Below are positions 43,916 to 53,193 of a stretch of DNA of 57,522 nucleotides, one piece after another (positions within the stretch are counted from its first letter, which is position 1; every line of letters starts with the position of its first letter). The translations under genes were made by a program, and so were the position numbers. Under the pieces are notes generated by a model. It was given only the letters and a program-made list of their open reading frames with translations. It was not told the origin of the DNA and did no database searches. This DNA comes from Bacteroidales bacterium. GTDB taxonomy: Bacteria > Bacteroidota > Bacteroidia > Bacteroidales > P3. The DNA is taken from positions 1 through 57,522 of the forward strand of contig JAGBOF010000004.1 in assembly GCA_017633985.1 (NCBI GenBank), read 5' to 3'.

Positions 43916-44299
43916 ATGGAAGACAGAACAAGATATTCCGATGAAGAGTTGCAGGAATTCAAGCAGATAATTCTTGAAAAGATTGCCAAGGCGAAGGAAA
44001 ATTTGGAGATGTTGGAAAACGCAGCATATAATAAGGATTCCAATGACATTACCGACACTTCGGCGGTGTACCATACGCTTGACGATGATTTTACTTCGGA
44101 TGCGGAAAATAAAGAGGAGAACGTGCGTCAGGCTTTGAGACAAAGAAAGTTTATCAAGGATTTGGAAGCGGCATTGGTACGTATAGAAAATAAGACATAC
44201 GGTATATGCAGGGTAACGGGTAAGTTGATACCGAAAGAAAGATTGCGTTTGGTGCCGCATGCAACATTGAGCGTGGAAGCAAAAATGCAGAGAAAATAA
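43916..44299 (+). CDS. TraR/DksA-family protein lacking the zinc-finger cysteines
   Basis: A 127-residue protein with a helical coiled-coil half (about 5-85) and a C-terminal TraR/DksA-like end, Y-G-I-C-R-V-T-G-K-L-I-P-K-E-R-L. Classical DksA has a four-cysteine zinc finger; only one Cys remains here. DksA proteins enter the RNA polymerase secondary channel; whether this one does is uncertain. The next gene starts 8 bp downstream. Confidence 0.85.
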   Translation: MEDRTRYSDEELQEFKQIILEKIAKAKENLEMLENAAYNKDSNDITDTSAVYHTLDDDFTSDAENKEENVRQALRQRKFIKDLEAALVRIENKTYGICRVTGKLIPKERLRLVPHATLSVEAKMQRK

Positions 44300-44307
44300 G
44301 CAGACTT

Positions 44308-44937
44308 ATGAAAAAACCGCTTATTCTTATATTTCTGGTCTTATTGATTGACCAGATAATAAAGATATACGTTAAAACACACTTTTATTTAGGAGAAGAG
44401 ATTGAGTTTTGGGGTTTGTCTTGGTTCAGAATTCATTTCATAGAAAACAAAGGCATGGCTTTCGGAATGAATTTCGGGGACAATATAGGCAAACTGTTGC
44501 TTACCGTTGTAAGGATAATAGCCTCTGCGGCGATATTCGTATTGCTTGTCAGATTGGTTAAACGGAAAGAAAACAGTCTTATTATTTATGCGTTTTCTTT
44601 AATCTTTGCAGGTGCTGCGGGCAACATAATAGACTCTTTGTTTTACGGACTTATTTTTTCTCAAAGTACGTTTTTTCAGGTTGCAACACTCTTTCCGCAG
44701 GGCGGAGGTTATGCTCCGATGTTGTTCGGCAAGGTAGTTGACATGTTTTATTTCCCGTTGATTGATACGTATTGGCCTGATTGGCTGCCGCTGTTGGGAG
44801 GCAAACATTTGAGTTTTTTTGATGCGATATTTAATTTCTCCGATGCGGCTATAACAGTGGGCGTAGGAATGTTGATAGTGGCATTGATAAAAAAGGATAA
44901 CAAACAAAGTGAAGACGAAACGGCTTCGGCGCAGTAG
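44308..44937 (+). CDS. lspA: Lipoprotein signal peptidase (signal peptidase II)
   Basis: A 209-residue inner-membrane aspartyl protease that removes signal peptides from prolipoproteins. Four membrane segments are visible. The catalytic motifs are G-N-I-I-D-S-L-F-Y-G with V-V-D-M-F-Y-F-P, and F-N-F-S-D-A-A-I-T-V-G-V. It is longer than the E. coli enzyme because of an insertion between the two halves (about 115-160), usual in Bacteroidota. It starts 8 bp after the DksA-like gene and ends 8 bp before the next. Confidence 0.96.
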   Translation: MKKPLILIFLVLLIDQIIKIYVKTHFYLGEEIEFWGLSWFRIHFIENKGMAFGMNFGDNIGKLLLTVVRIIASAAIFVLLVRLVKRKENSLIIYAFSLIFAGAAGNIIDSLFYGLIFSQSTFFQVATLFPQGGGYAPMLFGKVVDMFYFPLIDTYWPDWLPLLGGKHLSFFDAIFNFSDAAITVGVGMLIVALIKKDNKQSEDETASAQ

Positions 44938-44945
44938 ATAGTTAT

Positions 44946-46250
44946 ATGGAAATTCTTATAATCGTATTTTTTGTTATACTGAACGGATTTTTTTCTTTGG
45001 CGGAAATAGCAGTGGTTTCGTCAAGAAAAACCAAATTGGAATTAGAATCTAAAAAAGGTAATAAAAATGCAGGGAAGATTCTTTCGGTTATAGAAAACCC
45101 TGACAAATTCCTTTCAACCGTTCAAATATGTATTACTACCATAGGATTGATTATAGGTTTGTATACAGGGGAATCATACGTAAACAGGCTTTCATGTTTG
45201 TTTGCAGGAATGAATATAGACCCTGCATTGGCTACGATAATATCGCGTGTTGTAATAGTCGTAGTGGAAACGTTTTTTATGTTGGTCTTCGGCGAACTGT
45301 TGCCTAAACGTATAGGTATGGCGAATCCCGAAAAGGTGGCTTCGCTTGTTATCCGTCCGATGGGCACATTGTCTTATTTGTTTGCACCGTTTGTTTGGTT
45401 GTTGTCAAAGACTACGGGCGGATTGGCAAAGATTTTCGGAATAAAACAAGTATCAGGACAAAAGGTTACGGAGGATGAAATAAAATCAATAATTGATGAC
45501 AGCGCCAATGCGGGTGAAATAGCTTTGGCTGAACAGGATATTGTAAACAGAGTGTTTGATCTGGATGACAGAAGAATAGAATCTTTGATGACTCCGAGAA
45601 AAGATTTGCAGTGGGTGGAACAAGACGAGTATTTAAAGGATTTGGTAAAACGTGTGGACAGGGAAGATATACATTATATATATCCTGTTTGCGAAAAATC
45701 TCTTGACAATATCGTAGGGGTTATGTTTATTAAAGATATGTTTCCTATATCGCCGAAGTCAGTAGACTATAAGGTGAAGGATATTATGCGTGAGCCTAAT
45801 TTTATTCACGAGAGCGTGTCCATTTATAACTTACTTGAGGTTTTCAAACAATCCAAAATACATTATGCTTTCATTATTGATGAATTCGGTCTTGTGCAGG
45901 GAATGATTACGATGAACGATATTTTGGAGACATTGGTAGGAAATTCCTCCGAACTTGAGACCAATCCCGATGAACAGGAATTTTTAAAACGTCAGGACGG
46001 AACATATTTGATTGACGGGCAATATCCGTTTTATGATTTTTTGAGTCATTTTGATTTGGAGGAACAATATCAGAACTATAAATATAATACTGTAAGCGGA
46101 TTGATCCTTGCCATAACGGGCAAAGTGCCCAAAACGGGAGATAAGATAAATTGGAGGAATTTTACATTTGAAATAATGGATATGGATTCGGTTCGTATAG
46201 ACAAATTATTAGTAACTGAAAATAAGGAAGAAAAAGAAAAAAATAATTAA
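44946..46250 (+). CDS. CNNM/CBS/CorC-domain membrane protein (hemolysin C/TlyC family)
   Basis: A 434-residue protein with an N-terminal CNNM (DUF21) membrane domain of three to four segments (1-155), two CBS domains (about 205-330; L-M-T-P-R-K-D-L, I-I-D-E-F-G-L-V-Q-G-M) and a C-terminal CorC/HlyC domain (about 345-425; G-Q-Y-P-F-Y-D-F). Relatives take part in magnesium or cobalt efflux; the hemolysin name is historical. Last gene of the DksA-like/lspA operon. Confidence 0.92.
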   Translation: MEILIIVFFVILNGFFSLAEIAVVSSRKTKLELESKKGNKNAGKILSVIENPDKFLSTVQICITTIGLIIGLYTGESYVNRLSCLFAGMNIDPALATIISRVVIVVVETFFMLVFGELLPKRIGMANPEKVASLVIRPMGTLSYLFAPFVWLLSKTTGGLAKIFGIKQVSGQKVTEDEIKSIIDDSANAGEIALAEQDIVNRVFDLDDRRIESLMTPRKDLQWVEQDEYLKDLVKRVDREDIHYIYPVCEKSLDNIVGVMFIKDMFPISPKSVDYKVKDIMREPNFIHESVSIYNLLEVFKQSKIHYAFIIDEFGLVQGMITMNDILETLVGNSSELETNPDEQEFLKRQDGTYLIDGQYPFYDFLSHFDLEEQYQNYKYNTVSGLILAITGKVPKTGDKINWRNFTFEIMDMDSVRIDKLLVTENKEEKEKNN

Positions 46251-46299
46251 AAAAACGCAAAAAATCAGAAATATTTATTGTGTTTTGAAAATAACGTTG

Positions 46300-46307
46300 T
46301 ATTTTTG
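46300..46307 (+). promoter_or_regulatory. -7 box (TATTTTTG) for the exbB-exbD operon
   Basis: TATTTTTG lies 59 bp before ATG 46367. Confidence 0.6.
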
Positions 46308-46366
46308 CAACTAAATTTTGAAATTAGAATAAAAGGACAAATAATTAAAAAAACAATTAAAAAACT

Positions 46367-47182
46367 ATGAAAAAAGTATGTGCTTATTTGTCAATAATGT
46401 TCTTATTATTGACATTCGTATCAAACAGAGCTTTTGCACAAGATGCTAAAGCAGCAACGGAATCCGCTACGGAAACTGTGGCAACTGCAACGGAGACTGA
46501 AGAGTCTGCAACAATGAATGCAGCGGAAGAATCTGCACCTGTGGCAGAGAAACAATCTTTCCACCAAGTATTGAAGACCAAATATATCGAAGGTGGTGTA
46601 GGTTGGATGACTCCTATTCTTATTTGTTTGATTTTAGGTTTGGGTTTGGTTATTGAAAGAATCATTTACCTTAACCTTGCTACTACGAATACGGATAAAT
46701 TGCTTCAGAAGATAGAGGATAACGTAAAAGCAGGTAATTACAATGCTGCTAAAGACGTTTGCAGGAATACAAGAGGTCCTGTTGCTTCAATATTCTTCCA
46801 AGGTCTTGACAGAGTTGATAACGGTTTGGAAGACGTAGAAAAATCCATCACTTCTTACGGCGGAGTTCAGATGGCAAGATTGGAAAGCAACATGGTTTGG
46901 ATTTCTTTGTTCATCGCTATTGCACCGTCATTGGGATTCTTGGGAACAGTTGTCGGAATGGTACAGGCATTTGATGATATCGAAAAAGCCGGTGATATTT
47001 CTCCGACAGTCGTTGCAGGCGGTATGAAAGTGGCTTTGATTACCACAATCTTCGGTCTTATCGTGGCTTTGATTCTTCAGGTTTGTTACAACTATTTGTT
47101 ATCAAAGATAGAAAGTTTGGTTTCTTCAATGGAAGATGCTTCTATATCATTTATGGACATCTTGGTAAAGAACAGAAAGTAA
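46367..47182 (+). CDS. exbB: MotA/TolQ/ExbB proton channel protein
   Basis: A 271-residue inner-membrane protein that, with ExbD, uses the proton gradient to energise TonB-dependent outer-membrane uptake. An N-terminal signal-like segment (1-24) is followed by an Ala/Thr/Glu-rich stretch (25-62), then the channel core with membrane segments near 78-98, 180-205 and 225-250 (P-S-L-G-F-L-G-T-V-V-G-M-V-Q-A-F). The extended N-terminus is seen in other Bacteroidota. First gene of a four-gene operon. Confidence 0.93.
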   Translation: MKKVCAYLSIMFLLLTFVSNRAFAQDAKAATESATETVATATETEESATMNAAEESAPVAEKQSFHQVLKTKYIEGGVGWMTPILICLILGLGLVIERIIYLNLATTNTDKLLQKIEDNVKAGNYNAAKDVCRNTRGPVASIFFQGLDRVDNGLEDVEKSITSYGGVQMARLESNMVWISLFIAIAPSLGFLGTVVGMVQAFDDIEKAGDISPTVVAGGMKVALITTIFGLIVALILQVCYNYLLSKIESLVSSMEDASISFMDILVKNRK

Positions 47183-47272
47183 ATGATGTTTTAGCCTGAA
47201 GATAACTGATGTTTAATAAATACAGGCACGTTAACCGGTTATTTACTTAATTAAAACCAAGGAGGAAATATA

Positions 47273-47722
47273 ATGAAAAAAGAAAAGAGACCTATATTAA
47301 TAGTGGCATTGGTGGTTGCAATATTGGCAGTTATTGCTGCATTGGGATATGCTTTTACATTTGATAAAAACATACCTGTAAGTGAACAACCTACTGCTTC
47401 TATGTTTTGGGGAATAGCATATTGGACGGCATTTATTCTTACAGTATGTTCGGCATTAGTCGGAATAATTTTCCTAATAAAAGATGCAATAGGAGTTAAG
47501 GCTAGATTCCTTATAATTTTAGCAGCTACTATTGTCGTATTTTTCGTATCATATTTTGTTGCATCGGGAACGGATATTTCAGCAGCTTTGTTTGAAAAAA
47601 CCGGTGCTGCATTGAGTTCTTCTAAATGGATCAGTGCGGGATTATACACTGTATATGTATTGTTTGCAGGTGTAGTAGTTTCATTGATTTACGCAGAAGT
47701 ATCAAAACTTATAAAAAAATAA
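47273..47722 (+). CDS. Four-helix membrane protein in the ExbB/ExbD operon
   Basis: A 149-residue protein with four hydrophobic segments (about 8-30, 45-68, 75-98, 115-140) and no recognised domain. It is preceded by a strong Shine-Dalgarno sequence (AGGAGG, 7 bp before ATG), unusual for Bacteroidota. The same exbB/membrane protein/exbD/exbD order is common in the phylum, so it is probably an accessory component of the energising complex. Confidence 0.8.
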   Translation: MKKEKRPILIVALVVAILAVIAALGYAFTFDKNIPVSEQPTASMFWGIAYWTAFILTVCSALVGIIFLIKDAIGVKARFLIILAATIVVFFVSYFVASGTDISAALFEKTGAALSSSKWISAGLYTVYVLFAGVVVSLIYAEVSKLIKK

Positions 47723-47729
47723 CGGAACT

Positions 47730-48320
47730 ATGGCAGGAAAAAAGTTACCGGCATTAAACAGTTCATCAATGTCAGACATTTCGTTTCTGTTGTTGACCTT
47801 CTTCTTGATGGTTTCTTCCATCAATACGGATCAAGGTATCCAGAGACGTTTGCCGCCGCCTGCAGACCCTAATCAAAAACCGCCAGAGATACATAAGCGA
47901 AACACATTTACCGTTTTGGTAAACATGAATGACAATCTGCTTATTAACGGCGAAATTGGTGACATTAATGCCTTGAAAGAACGGGCAAAGGAATTTTTGG
48001 GTAATCCTAACAATTCACCAGATTTACCTGAAAAAGAAAATATAGATATTCCTTTGTTAGGAAATACTCCTGTATCAAAAGGTGTTATTTCTCTACAAAA
48101 CGACCGCGGAACTTCGTATGATATGTACATTAAAGTACAGAATGAATTGACGGCAGCCGTTAATGAATTGAGAGACGAACTTTCCCGCGAGAAATTTTCA
48201 AGAAAATACGTTGACTGCAATGATGAACAAAAGGAAGCTATAGATAAGGCGGTACCTGTTGCTATATCGGAGGCAGAACCTAAGAATATCGGCGGTCAGA
48301 AAACACAAGGAGGTAACTAA
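47730..48320 (+). CDS. exbD: ExbD/TolR family protein, first copy
   Basis: A 196-residue single-pass inner-membrane protein. The N-terminal anchor S-S-M-S-D-I-S-F-L-L-L-T-F-F-L-M carries the conserved Asp that conducts protons; a periplasmic TolR-like domain follows, longer than usual (about 45-180). It starts 7 bp after the membrane-protein gene and shares one base with the second exbD (TAATG). Confidence 0.92.
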   Translation: MAGKKLPALNSSSMSDISFLLLTFFLMVSSINTDQGIQRRLPPPADPNQKPPEIHKRNTFTVLVNMNDNLLINGEIGDINALKERAKEFLGNPNNSPDLPEKENIDIPLLGNTPVSKGVISLQNDRGTSYDMYIKVQNELTAAVNELRDELSREKFSRKYVDCNDEQKEAIDKAVPVAISEAEPKNIGGQKTQGGN

Positions 48321-48790
48321 TGGCAAGATTTAAGAAAAAAGGTTCTAATGATTTACCTGCAATGAACTCCGGTTCAATGTCAGATATAGTATTTATCTTG
48401 TTGTTCTTCTTTATGGTGATTTCCAATATGCGTGAAGCAACGGTTTTGGTACGCTTAACCGTTCCGCAGGCATCGGAAATACAGAAATTGGAGAAAAAAT
48501 CATTGGCATCCAATATATATATTGGTACACCGATGGAGACAAATAAATACGGATTGGGAACACGAATTCAATTAAATGACCAATTAAGTGAGGTTTCTGA
48601 TATTGCGGCATTTGTGGAAAGTGAAAGAGCTGCAAGAAATGAATCAGACCGCCCTTATATTACAACTACATTAAAATGTGACAAAGACGTGCGTATGGGA
48701 GATGTGACTGACGTTAAGCAAGAATTGAGAAAATCAGGTGCTTTACGTATCATGTATTCAGCATCACGCAGAGTTAAAGACACATATTAA
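48320..48790 (+). CDS. exbD: ExbD/TolR family protein, second copy
   Basis: A 156-residue paralogue of the preceding gene with the same anchor (S-G-S-M-S-D-I-V-F-I-L-L-F-F-F-M) and a shorter periplasmic domain. ATG overlaps the previous stop and is preceded by AAGGAGG. Two different ExbD copies beside one ExbB suggest a heteromeric complex. A strong terminator follows. Confidence 0.92.
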   Translation: MARFKKKGSNDLPAMNSGSMSDIVFILLFFFMVISNMREATVLVRLTVPQASEIQKLEKKSLASNIYIGTPMETNKYGLGTRIQLNDQLSEVSDIAAFVESERAARNESDRPYITTTLKCDKDVRMGDVTDVKQELRKSGALRIMYSASRRVKDTY

Positions 48791-48809
48791 GATTGATATT
48801 GTGAGTGTG

Positions 48810-48853
48810 ACAACTGCTTAATGAAGTATAACAAATTAAGCAGTTGTTTTTTT
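48810..48853 (+). terminator. Rho-independent terminator of the exbB-exbD operon
   Basis: A perfect 13-bp stem (48810-48822 with 48835-48847) with a 12-base loop is followed by a T run. Confidence 0.9.
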
Positions 48854-48918
48854 ATTTTATCAATTTGAAGTGTAGTTTTGTTGAATTTAAATAGGCAGAA
48901 TAGAACTTATTATTGTGA

Positions 48919-48926
48919 TAACTTTG
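48919..48926 (+). promoter_or_regulatory. -7 box (TAACTTTG) for the trmN6-like gene
   Basis: TAACTTTG lies 52 bp before ATG 48979. Confidence 0.6.
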
Positions 48927-48978
48927 CGAAAATAATCTTTTACAATAAAGCATTATATGAATTTTATAGTAGAATTAT

Positions 48979-49794
48979 ATGGAATTTAGATGCAAACAAT
49001 TTTCTTTAAACCATTCGAATTCTTCGATGAAAGTCGGTACGGATGCAGTGTTGTTGGCTTCCGTTGCGGCTGAATTCTTTAAGGAAATAAACATATTGCC
49101 CTTACCTGAAAATAAACTATCCAATGATGTAAACGGAGTGTTTGACGGATTAGGCGGCATAGATGAACTATCCGACAGACAGAGAGATAATATTAAAATT
49201 TTGGATATAGGTACAGGTTGCGGGATATTATCTTTATGTATGGCGCAGGTGTTTGATAATTCTGATGTTACTGCGATAGATATTGACAAAGAGTCTGTCA
49301 AAGAGGCTGAATCTAACTTTTTAAACAGCCCGTATTGCAAAAGAATGACGGCAAAATGTATATCCGTTCAGCAATTTGCAGCAGAAACAAAGGGAAGATT
49401 TGATTTGATTATTTCCAATCCTCCGTTTTTTACTTTGTCGTTGCATTCTCCTGATGTAAGGCGTTCAAATGCACGGCATAATGATAGTTTGGGGCTGACG
49501 GATTTTGCTTATTGTTGCTCAAAGTTACTTAATCCAAATGGCTATATCGCTGTCGTTTTGCCTGAAAAGGAAATGGCGGAATTGACATTGTTATTTGATT
49601 CACAAAGTATTTATCCTGTATTAGTTACAGATGTTTTTGCAAAACCGAATACGCCTGTAAAAAGGCAGATATGTATTTTTGCCTATTCACGGCAACACGC
49701 TGCCAAGAAACAATATCAAACGCTTTATATAAGAGACGCAGATAATGAATATTCGCGGGATTATAAGCAATTGACTTCACTGTTTTTGTTGTAA
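48979..49794 (+). CDS. tRNA1(Val) adenine-N6-methyltransferase-like protein (TrmN6/YfiC)
   Basis: A 271-residue SAM-dependent methyltransferase. Signatures are M-K-V-G-T-D-A-V-L-L-A, L-D-I-G-T-G-C-G-I-L-S-L (SAM loop) and the adenine-methylase motif N-P-P-F-F. It is expected to methylate A37 of tRNA-Val. About 30 extra residues (roughly 35-70) separate the K-V-G-T-D motif from the SAM loop compared with ordinary TrmN6. It has its own promoter and is followed by repeat array 10. Confidence 0.87.
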   Translation: MEFRCKQFSLNHSNSSMKVGTDAVLLASVAAEFFKEINILPLPENKLSNDVNGVFDGLGGIDELSDRQRDNIKILDIGTGCGILSLCMAQVFDNSDVTAIDIDKESVKEAESNFLNSPYCKRMTAKCISVQQFAAETKGRFDLIISNPPFFTLSLHSPDVRRSNARHNDSLGLTDFAYCCSKLLNPNGYIAVVLPEKEMAELTLLFDSQSIYPVLVTDVFAKPNTPVKRQICIFAYSRQHAAKKQYQTLYIRDADNEYSRDYKQLTSLFLL

Positions 49795-49803
49795 TCATTT
49801 TGA

Positions 49804-49937
49804 ATTATTTTACTAATCACGCAGATTATTTTATTAATCACGCAGAATAATTTTTTCTTATCGCAGATTAATTTCGCGGGACGGCGTGATGGTTTTTCAG
49901 AATGCTGTTTTATTTCCCGCGGAATTCGTTTTATTTG
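49804..49937. repeat. 21-bp repeat array 10
   Basis: Three units of 21 bp lie at 49804, 49825 and 49846 (ATTATTTTAxTAATCACGCA in the first two). GTTTTATTT recurs at 49907 and 49928, again 21 bp apart. Reversed, the units match array 1. It lies between the trmN6-like gene and rsfS. Confidence 0.9.
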
Positions 49938-49967
49938 TATAAGTGGTGAAATTTGGCAAAAAATTTG

Positions 49968-49975
49968 TATCTTTG
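49968..49975 (+). promoter_or_regulatory. -7 box (TATCTTTG) for the rsfS-ftsH operon
   Basis: TATCTTTG lies 24 bp before ATG 50000. Confidence 0.65.
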
Positions 49976-49999
49976 CACCTTGATTATAATTAGTAAAAT

Positions 50000-50374
50000 A
50001 TGACAAAAGACAGAAAAGCGGCTGAATTGTTAAGCAAGATAGCAGTGAAAGCCATTCAGGATAAATTGGGAAAGGACATAACGCTGATAGATTTCGACGG
50101 CGTGAAAGGCTCTTTGTTTGATTTTTATGTGATTTGCACTGCCAATTCGCCGTCACATGCTGACAGTTTGGCAGAACATATACGCAAAAAAATTAAAGAA
50201 GAAATAAACTTAAAACCGACTAAAGAAGAAGGATTGCAAAATTGTCAATGGGTGCTGTTAGATTATTTTGACGTGATTGTTCACATATTTTTGCCCGACA
50301 CAAGGGAGTTTTACAATATTGAAAGTATGTGGAAAGACGTAAAACAGACTCATTATCCAAATGTTAATGAATAA
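50000..50374 (+). CDS. rsfS: Ribosome silencing factor RsfS (Iojap family)
   Basis: A 124-residue protein that binds uL14 and blocks subunit joining in slow growth. Family blocks are D-F-Y-V-I-C-T-A-N-S-P-S-H-A, N-C-Q-W-V-L-L-D-Y-F-D-V-I-V-H-I-F and R-E-F-Y-N-I-E-S-M-W. It starts the rsfS-ftsH-LUD-cdsA-psd run, 3 bp before ftsH. Confidence 0.95.
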   Translation: MTKDRKAAELLSKIAVKAIQDKLGKDITLIDFDGVKGSLFDFYVICTANSPSHADSLAEHIRKKIKEEINLKPTKEEGLQNCQWVLLDYFDVIVHIFLPDTREFYNIESMWKDVKQTHYPNVNE

Positions 50375-50377
50375 ATT

Positions 50378-52537
50378 ATGGCTGATAATAAGAAAAAAGA
50401 ATTTAAAGTAAATCCGCAGGGCAATAAAGATAAGAAACCTAAATTCAGTATTACATGGATTTATCTTGCAGTGCTTGCTGTAATTATTTTCTTGTGGACT
50501 TCAGGAGAAAAAACCTCCAAAGTTGACCGTGAAGTCAGTTGGGATAAACTTCAAAAGGTACTTGTTCAAAGGGATTACACCAAAATAACGGTTGTCAACG
50601 GACAGTTTGCCGAAATTGCCATAAGTACCGATGCCGTAAGGCGTGATACAATGTATAATGACTTGTTCAATACCGACGGCGGAATGTTTTCCGACGATAA
50701 GTTGGATATAAGTAAACTGCAGGCGATGTATGTCTATAAGTTTGTCACCTTTGAGGATTTCAGGGATCAGTTAAAGACAGTTGAAAACCAATGGATAGCA
50801 CAGGATACGACGGATAAGAATTTGACGGAATTGCAAAAACAGGAAGTTATTGCAAACGACAGAATCAATACCGTGAGTGAAAAACGCAGCAGTCTGTTCG
50901 GAGAAAATATGGGATGGATTTGGTCTACCGTCTTTATAATCTTGATATGGGTTGTTTTCTTCAGACTGATGAGCCGTGGCAGCGGCGGCGGAGCAATGGG
51001 CGGCGGCTTGGGCGGTATATTCTCTGTAGGCCGCAGCAAAGCCAAGTTATACGAAAAAGGCAAGAATGTTGATGTTACTTTTGCCGACGTTGCGGGATTG
51101 GAAGAAGCCAAGGTGGAGATTATGGAGATAGTAGATTTCCTTAAAAACCCTGATAAATATACTAAACTCGGAGGTAAGATACCTAAAGGCGCATTGCTTG
51201 TCGGCCCTCCGGGAACGGGAAAAACTCTTTTGGCTAAAGCCGTTGCGGGAGAGGCGAAAGTGCCGTTCTTTTCCATGAGCGGAAGTGATTTTGTGGAGAT
51301 GTTCGTCGGTGTCGGCGCATCACGTGTAAGGGATTTGTTTGCTAACGCCAAAAGTAAAGCACCGTGTATTATTTTTATAGACGAAATAGATGCTATAGGA
51401 CGTGCACGTGGTAAGACTTTGGCAAGCGGTGCCAACGATGAAAGGGAAAATACCCTTAATCAGTTATTAACCGAGATGGACGGGTTCTCTACCAATGCGG
51501 GTGTTATCATTCTGGCAGCCACCAACAGAGCGGAGATATTAGATCCTGCACTTTTGCGTGCCGGCAGATTTGACCGTCAGATATATGTGGAACTTCCGGG
51601 GGTTAAGGAACGTGAGGCTATATTCAACGTTCACATGAAAAACCTTAAGTATGATAAGAATGACGTTAATGTCTCATTTTTGGCAAAACAGACACCGGGA
51701 TTTTCGGGTGCGGATATAGCAAATATATGTAATGAGGCAGCATTGTTTGCCGCAAGGCACAGTCGTAACAATATAACCAGACAGGACTTCCTTGATGCGA
51801 TAGACCGTATTGTCGGCGGAATGGAGAAAAAAAGCAAGATAATATCTCCGAAGGAAAAAGAACGTATTGCTTATCACGAAGCAGGACATGCATCGGTAAG
51901 TTGGTTGAGGGAGTTTGCCAATCCATTGATAAAGGTTACCATTGTTCCGAGAGGTCAGGCTTTGGGCGCAGCGTGGTATGTTCCCGAGGAAAGGCAGATT
52001 ACTACCAAATCGCAGCTGATAGATCAAATGATTTCTTTGTTAGGCGGACGTGCAAGTGAAGAAATTGTATTCGGTGAAGTTTCTACTGGAGCGTTGAATG
52101 ATTTGGAGCGTGCCACCAAGATGGCAATGAGTATGATAACCTATTACGGTTTGGACGAACAAATAGGCAATCTGTCTTATTATGATTCCTCGCCTGAAAG
52201 GGAATATTCATTCGGCAAACCTTACAGTGAAAAAACTGCGGAACTTATAGACAAACGTGTGCATGATTTGATAGAGGATATATACCGTCAGGCAAAACAA
52301 ATACTTCTGGAAAACCGCGGCAAATTGGATCAACTTGCCAAGATATTAATAGAGCGTGAGGTAATATTCAGAGAGGATGTCGAAGAAATATTCGGACCGC
52401 GCCAATGGGATGACAATATTGAGGGGATAAAAGATATGGTAACTCCGAAAGAGAATTCCCAAACGGTAACGGAGAATGCGGATATCAACGTAAGTTATGA
52501 CGTTAAATCAGAGGATAATAAGGACAATCAGGATTAG
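50378..52537 (+). CDS. ftsH: ATP-dependent zinc metalloprotease FtsH
   Basis: A 719-residue inner-membrane AAA protease for quality control of membrane and short-lived proteins. Two membrane segments (25-41 and 180-197) flank a periplasmic domain; a Gly-rich linker follows. Walker A is G-P-P-G-T-G-K-T at 276-283, Walker B I-I-F-I-D-E-I-D at 331-338, and the zinc site H-E-A-G-H at 500-504. The Asp/Asn-rich tail is typical. It follows rsfS by 3 bp, an arrangement common in Bacteroidota. Confidence 0.98.
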   Translation: MADNKKKEFKVNPQGNKDKKPKFSITWIYLAVLAVIIFLWTSGEKTSKVDREVSWDKLQKVLVQRDYTKITVVNGQFAEIAISTDAVRRDTMYNDLFNTDGGMFSDDKLDISKLQAMYVYKFVTFEDFRDQLKTVENQWIAQDTTDKNLTELQKQEVIANDRINTVSEKRSSLFGENMGWIWSTVFIILIWVVFFRLMSRGSGGGAMGGGLGGIFSVGRSKAKLYEKGKNVDVTFADVAGLEEAKVEIMEIVDFLKNPDKYTKLGGKIPKGALLVGPPGTGKTLLAKAVAGEAKVPFFSMSGSDFVEMFVGVGASRVRDLFANAKSKAPCIIFIDEIDAIGRARGKTLASGANDERENTLNQLLTEMDGFSTNAGVIILAATNRAEILDPALLRAGRFDRQIYVELPGVKEREAIFNVHMKNLKYDKNDVNVSFLAKQTPGFSGADIANICNEAALFAARHSRNNITRQDFLDAIDRIVGGMEKKSKIISPKEKERIAYHEAGHASVSWLREFANPLIKVTIVPRGQALGAAWYVPEERQITTKSQLIDQMISLLGGRASEEIVFGEVSTGALNDLERATKMAMSMITYYGLDEQIGNLSYYDSSPEREYSFGKPYSEKTAELIDKRVHDLIEDIYRQAKQILLENRGKLDQLAKILIEREVIFREDVEEIFGPRQWDDNIEGIKDMVTPKENSQTVTENADINVSYDVKSEDNKDNQD

Positions 52538-52582
52538 ACGGACAGTTTAAAATTGCGGATTGTTTGAAATACAGGCAATGTT

Positions 52583-53167
52583 ATGAAGAACTCATCCGAG
52601 AAGGAGAAAATTTTAAAATTATTGCGTGACTCTCTTTTCAGGGGAGACGAGCAAATATCCATAGCGGATACGCACGAGGAGATATTCACTCCTTGTAATG
52701 ATGACCCTGTTATGGTATTTGCCGAGAAATTATCTTCCGACGGCGGACGGTTCGTATATTGTCAGAATGAGGCTGAATTGTTTGAAAATCTCAAGAATCT
52801 GGCTTCTTACAGGAATTGGACGCATTACAATGCTTATTCCTCAAATTTACAGAATTATTTGCAGCAAAACGGACTGTCATCAACTTTGGCCGATCCTTCT
52901 ACCAATGTAGGTATTTCATTGTGCCAAGGCATAGTTGCACCTACGGGAAGCATAATTATCACTTCCGCACAAGGTGTAGGCTCATCGTTGATTCATTTCC
53001 CGCAGATAATGATTGTTGTTGCAATGACATCACAGATATACACCTCATATAAACAAATCCTCAATTTGCTTCCTCCGACTCCTCCCGAATGGATTATTTC
53101 CATCAAATCTTCCAAACTGATAGAGGAGGAGATTAAGGAATTGTATCTTTTTGTTGTTGATGAATAA
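52583..53167 (+). CDS. LUD domain protein (LutC/YkgG-like)
   Basis: A 194-residue cytoplasmic protein of the LutC/YkgG (DUF162) type. Residues about 95-190 carry V-G-I-S-L-C-Q-G-I-V-A-P-T-G-S-I-I-I-T-S and the P-Q-I-M-I-V-V core. LutC relatives take part in lactate oxidation, but lutA and lutB are absent here and its location in the ftsH-cdsA operon suggests another role. The N-terminal half is divergent. Confidence 0.8.
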   Translation: MKNSSEKEKILKLLRDSLFRGDEQISIADTHEEIFTPCNDDPVMVFAEKLSSDGGRFVYCQNEAELFENLKNLASYRNWTHYNAYSSNLQNYLQQNGLSSTLADPSTNVGISLCQGIVAPTGSIIITSAQGVGSSLIHFPQIMIVVAMTSQIYTSYKQILNLLPPTPPEWIISIKSSKLIEEEIKELYLFVVDE

Positions 53168-53193
53168 TAGAACTAAACACTTTATACAAGTAT

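Noticed and set aside
43793-44260. N-terminal extension of ruvC
   Set aside because: It lies antisense to the dksA-like gene and adds sequence unlike RuvC; the ATG at 43792 gives the normal protein.
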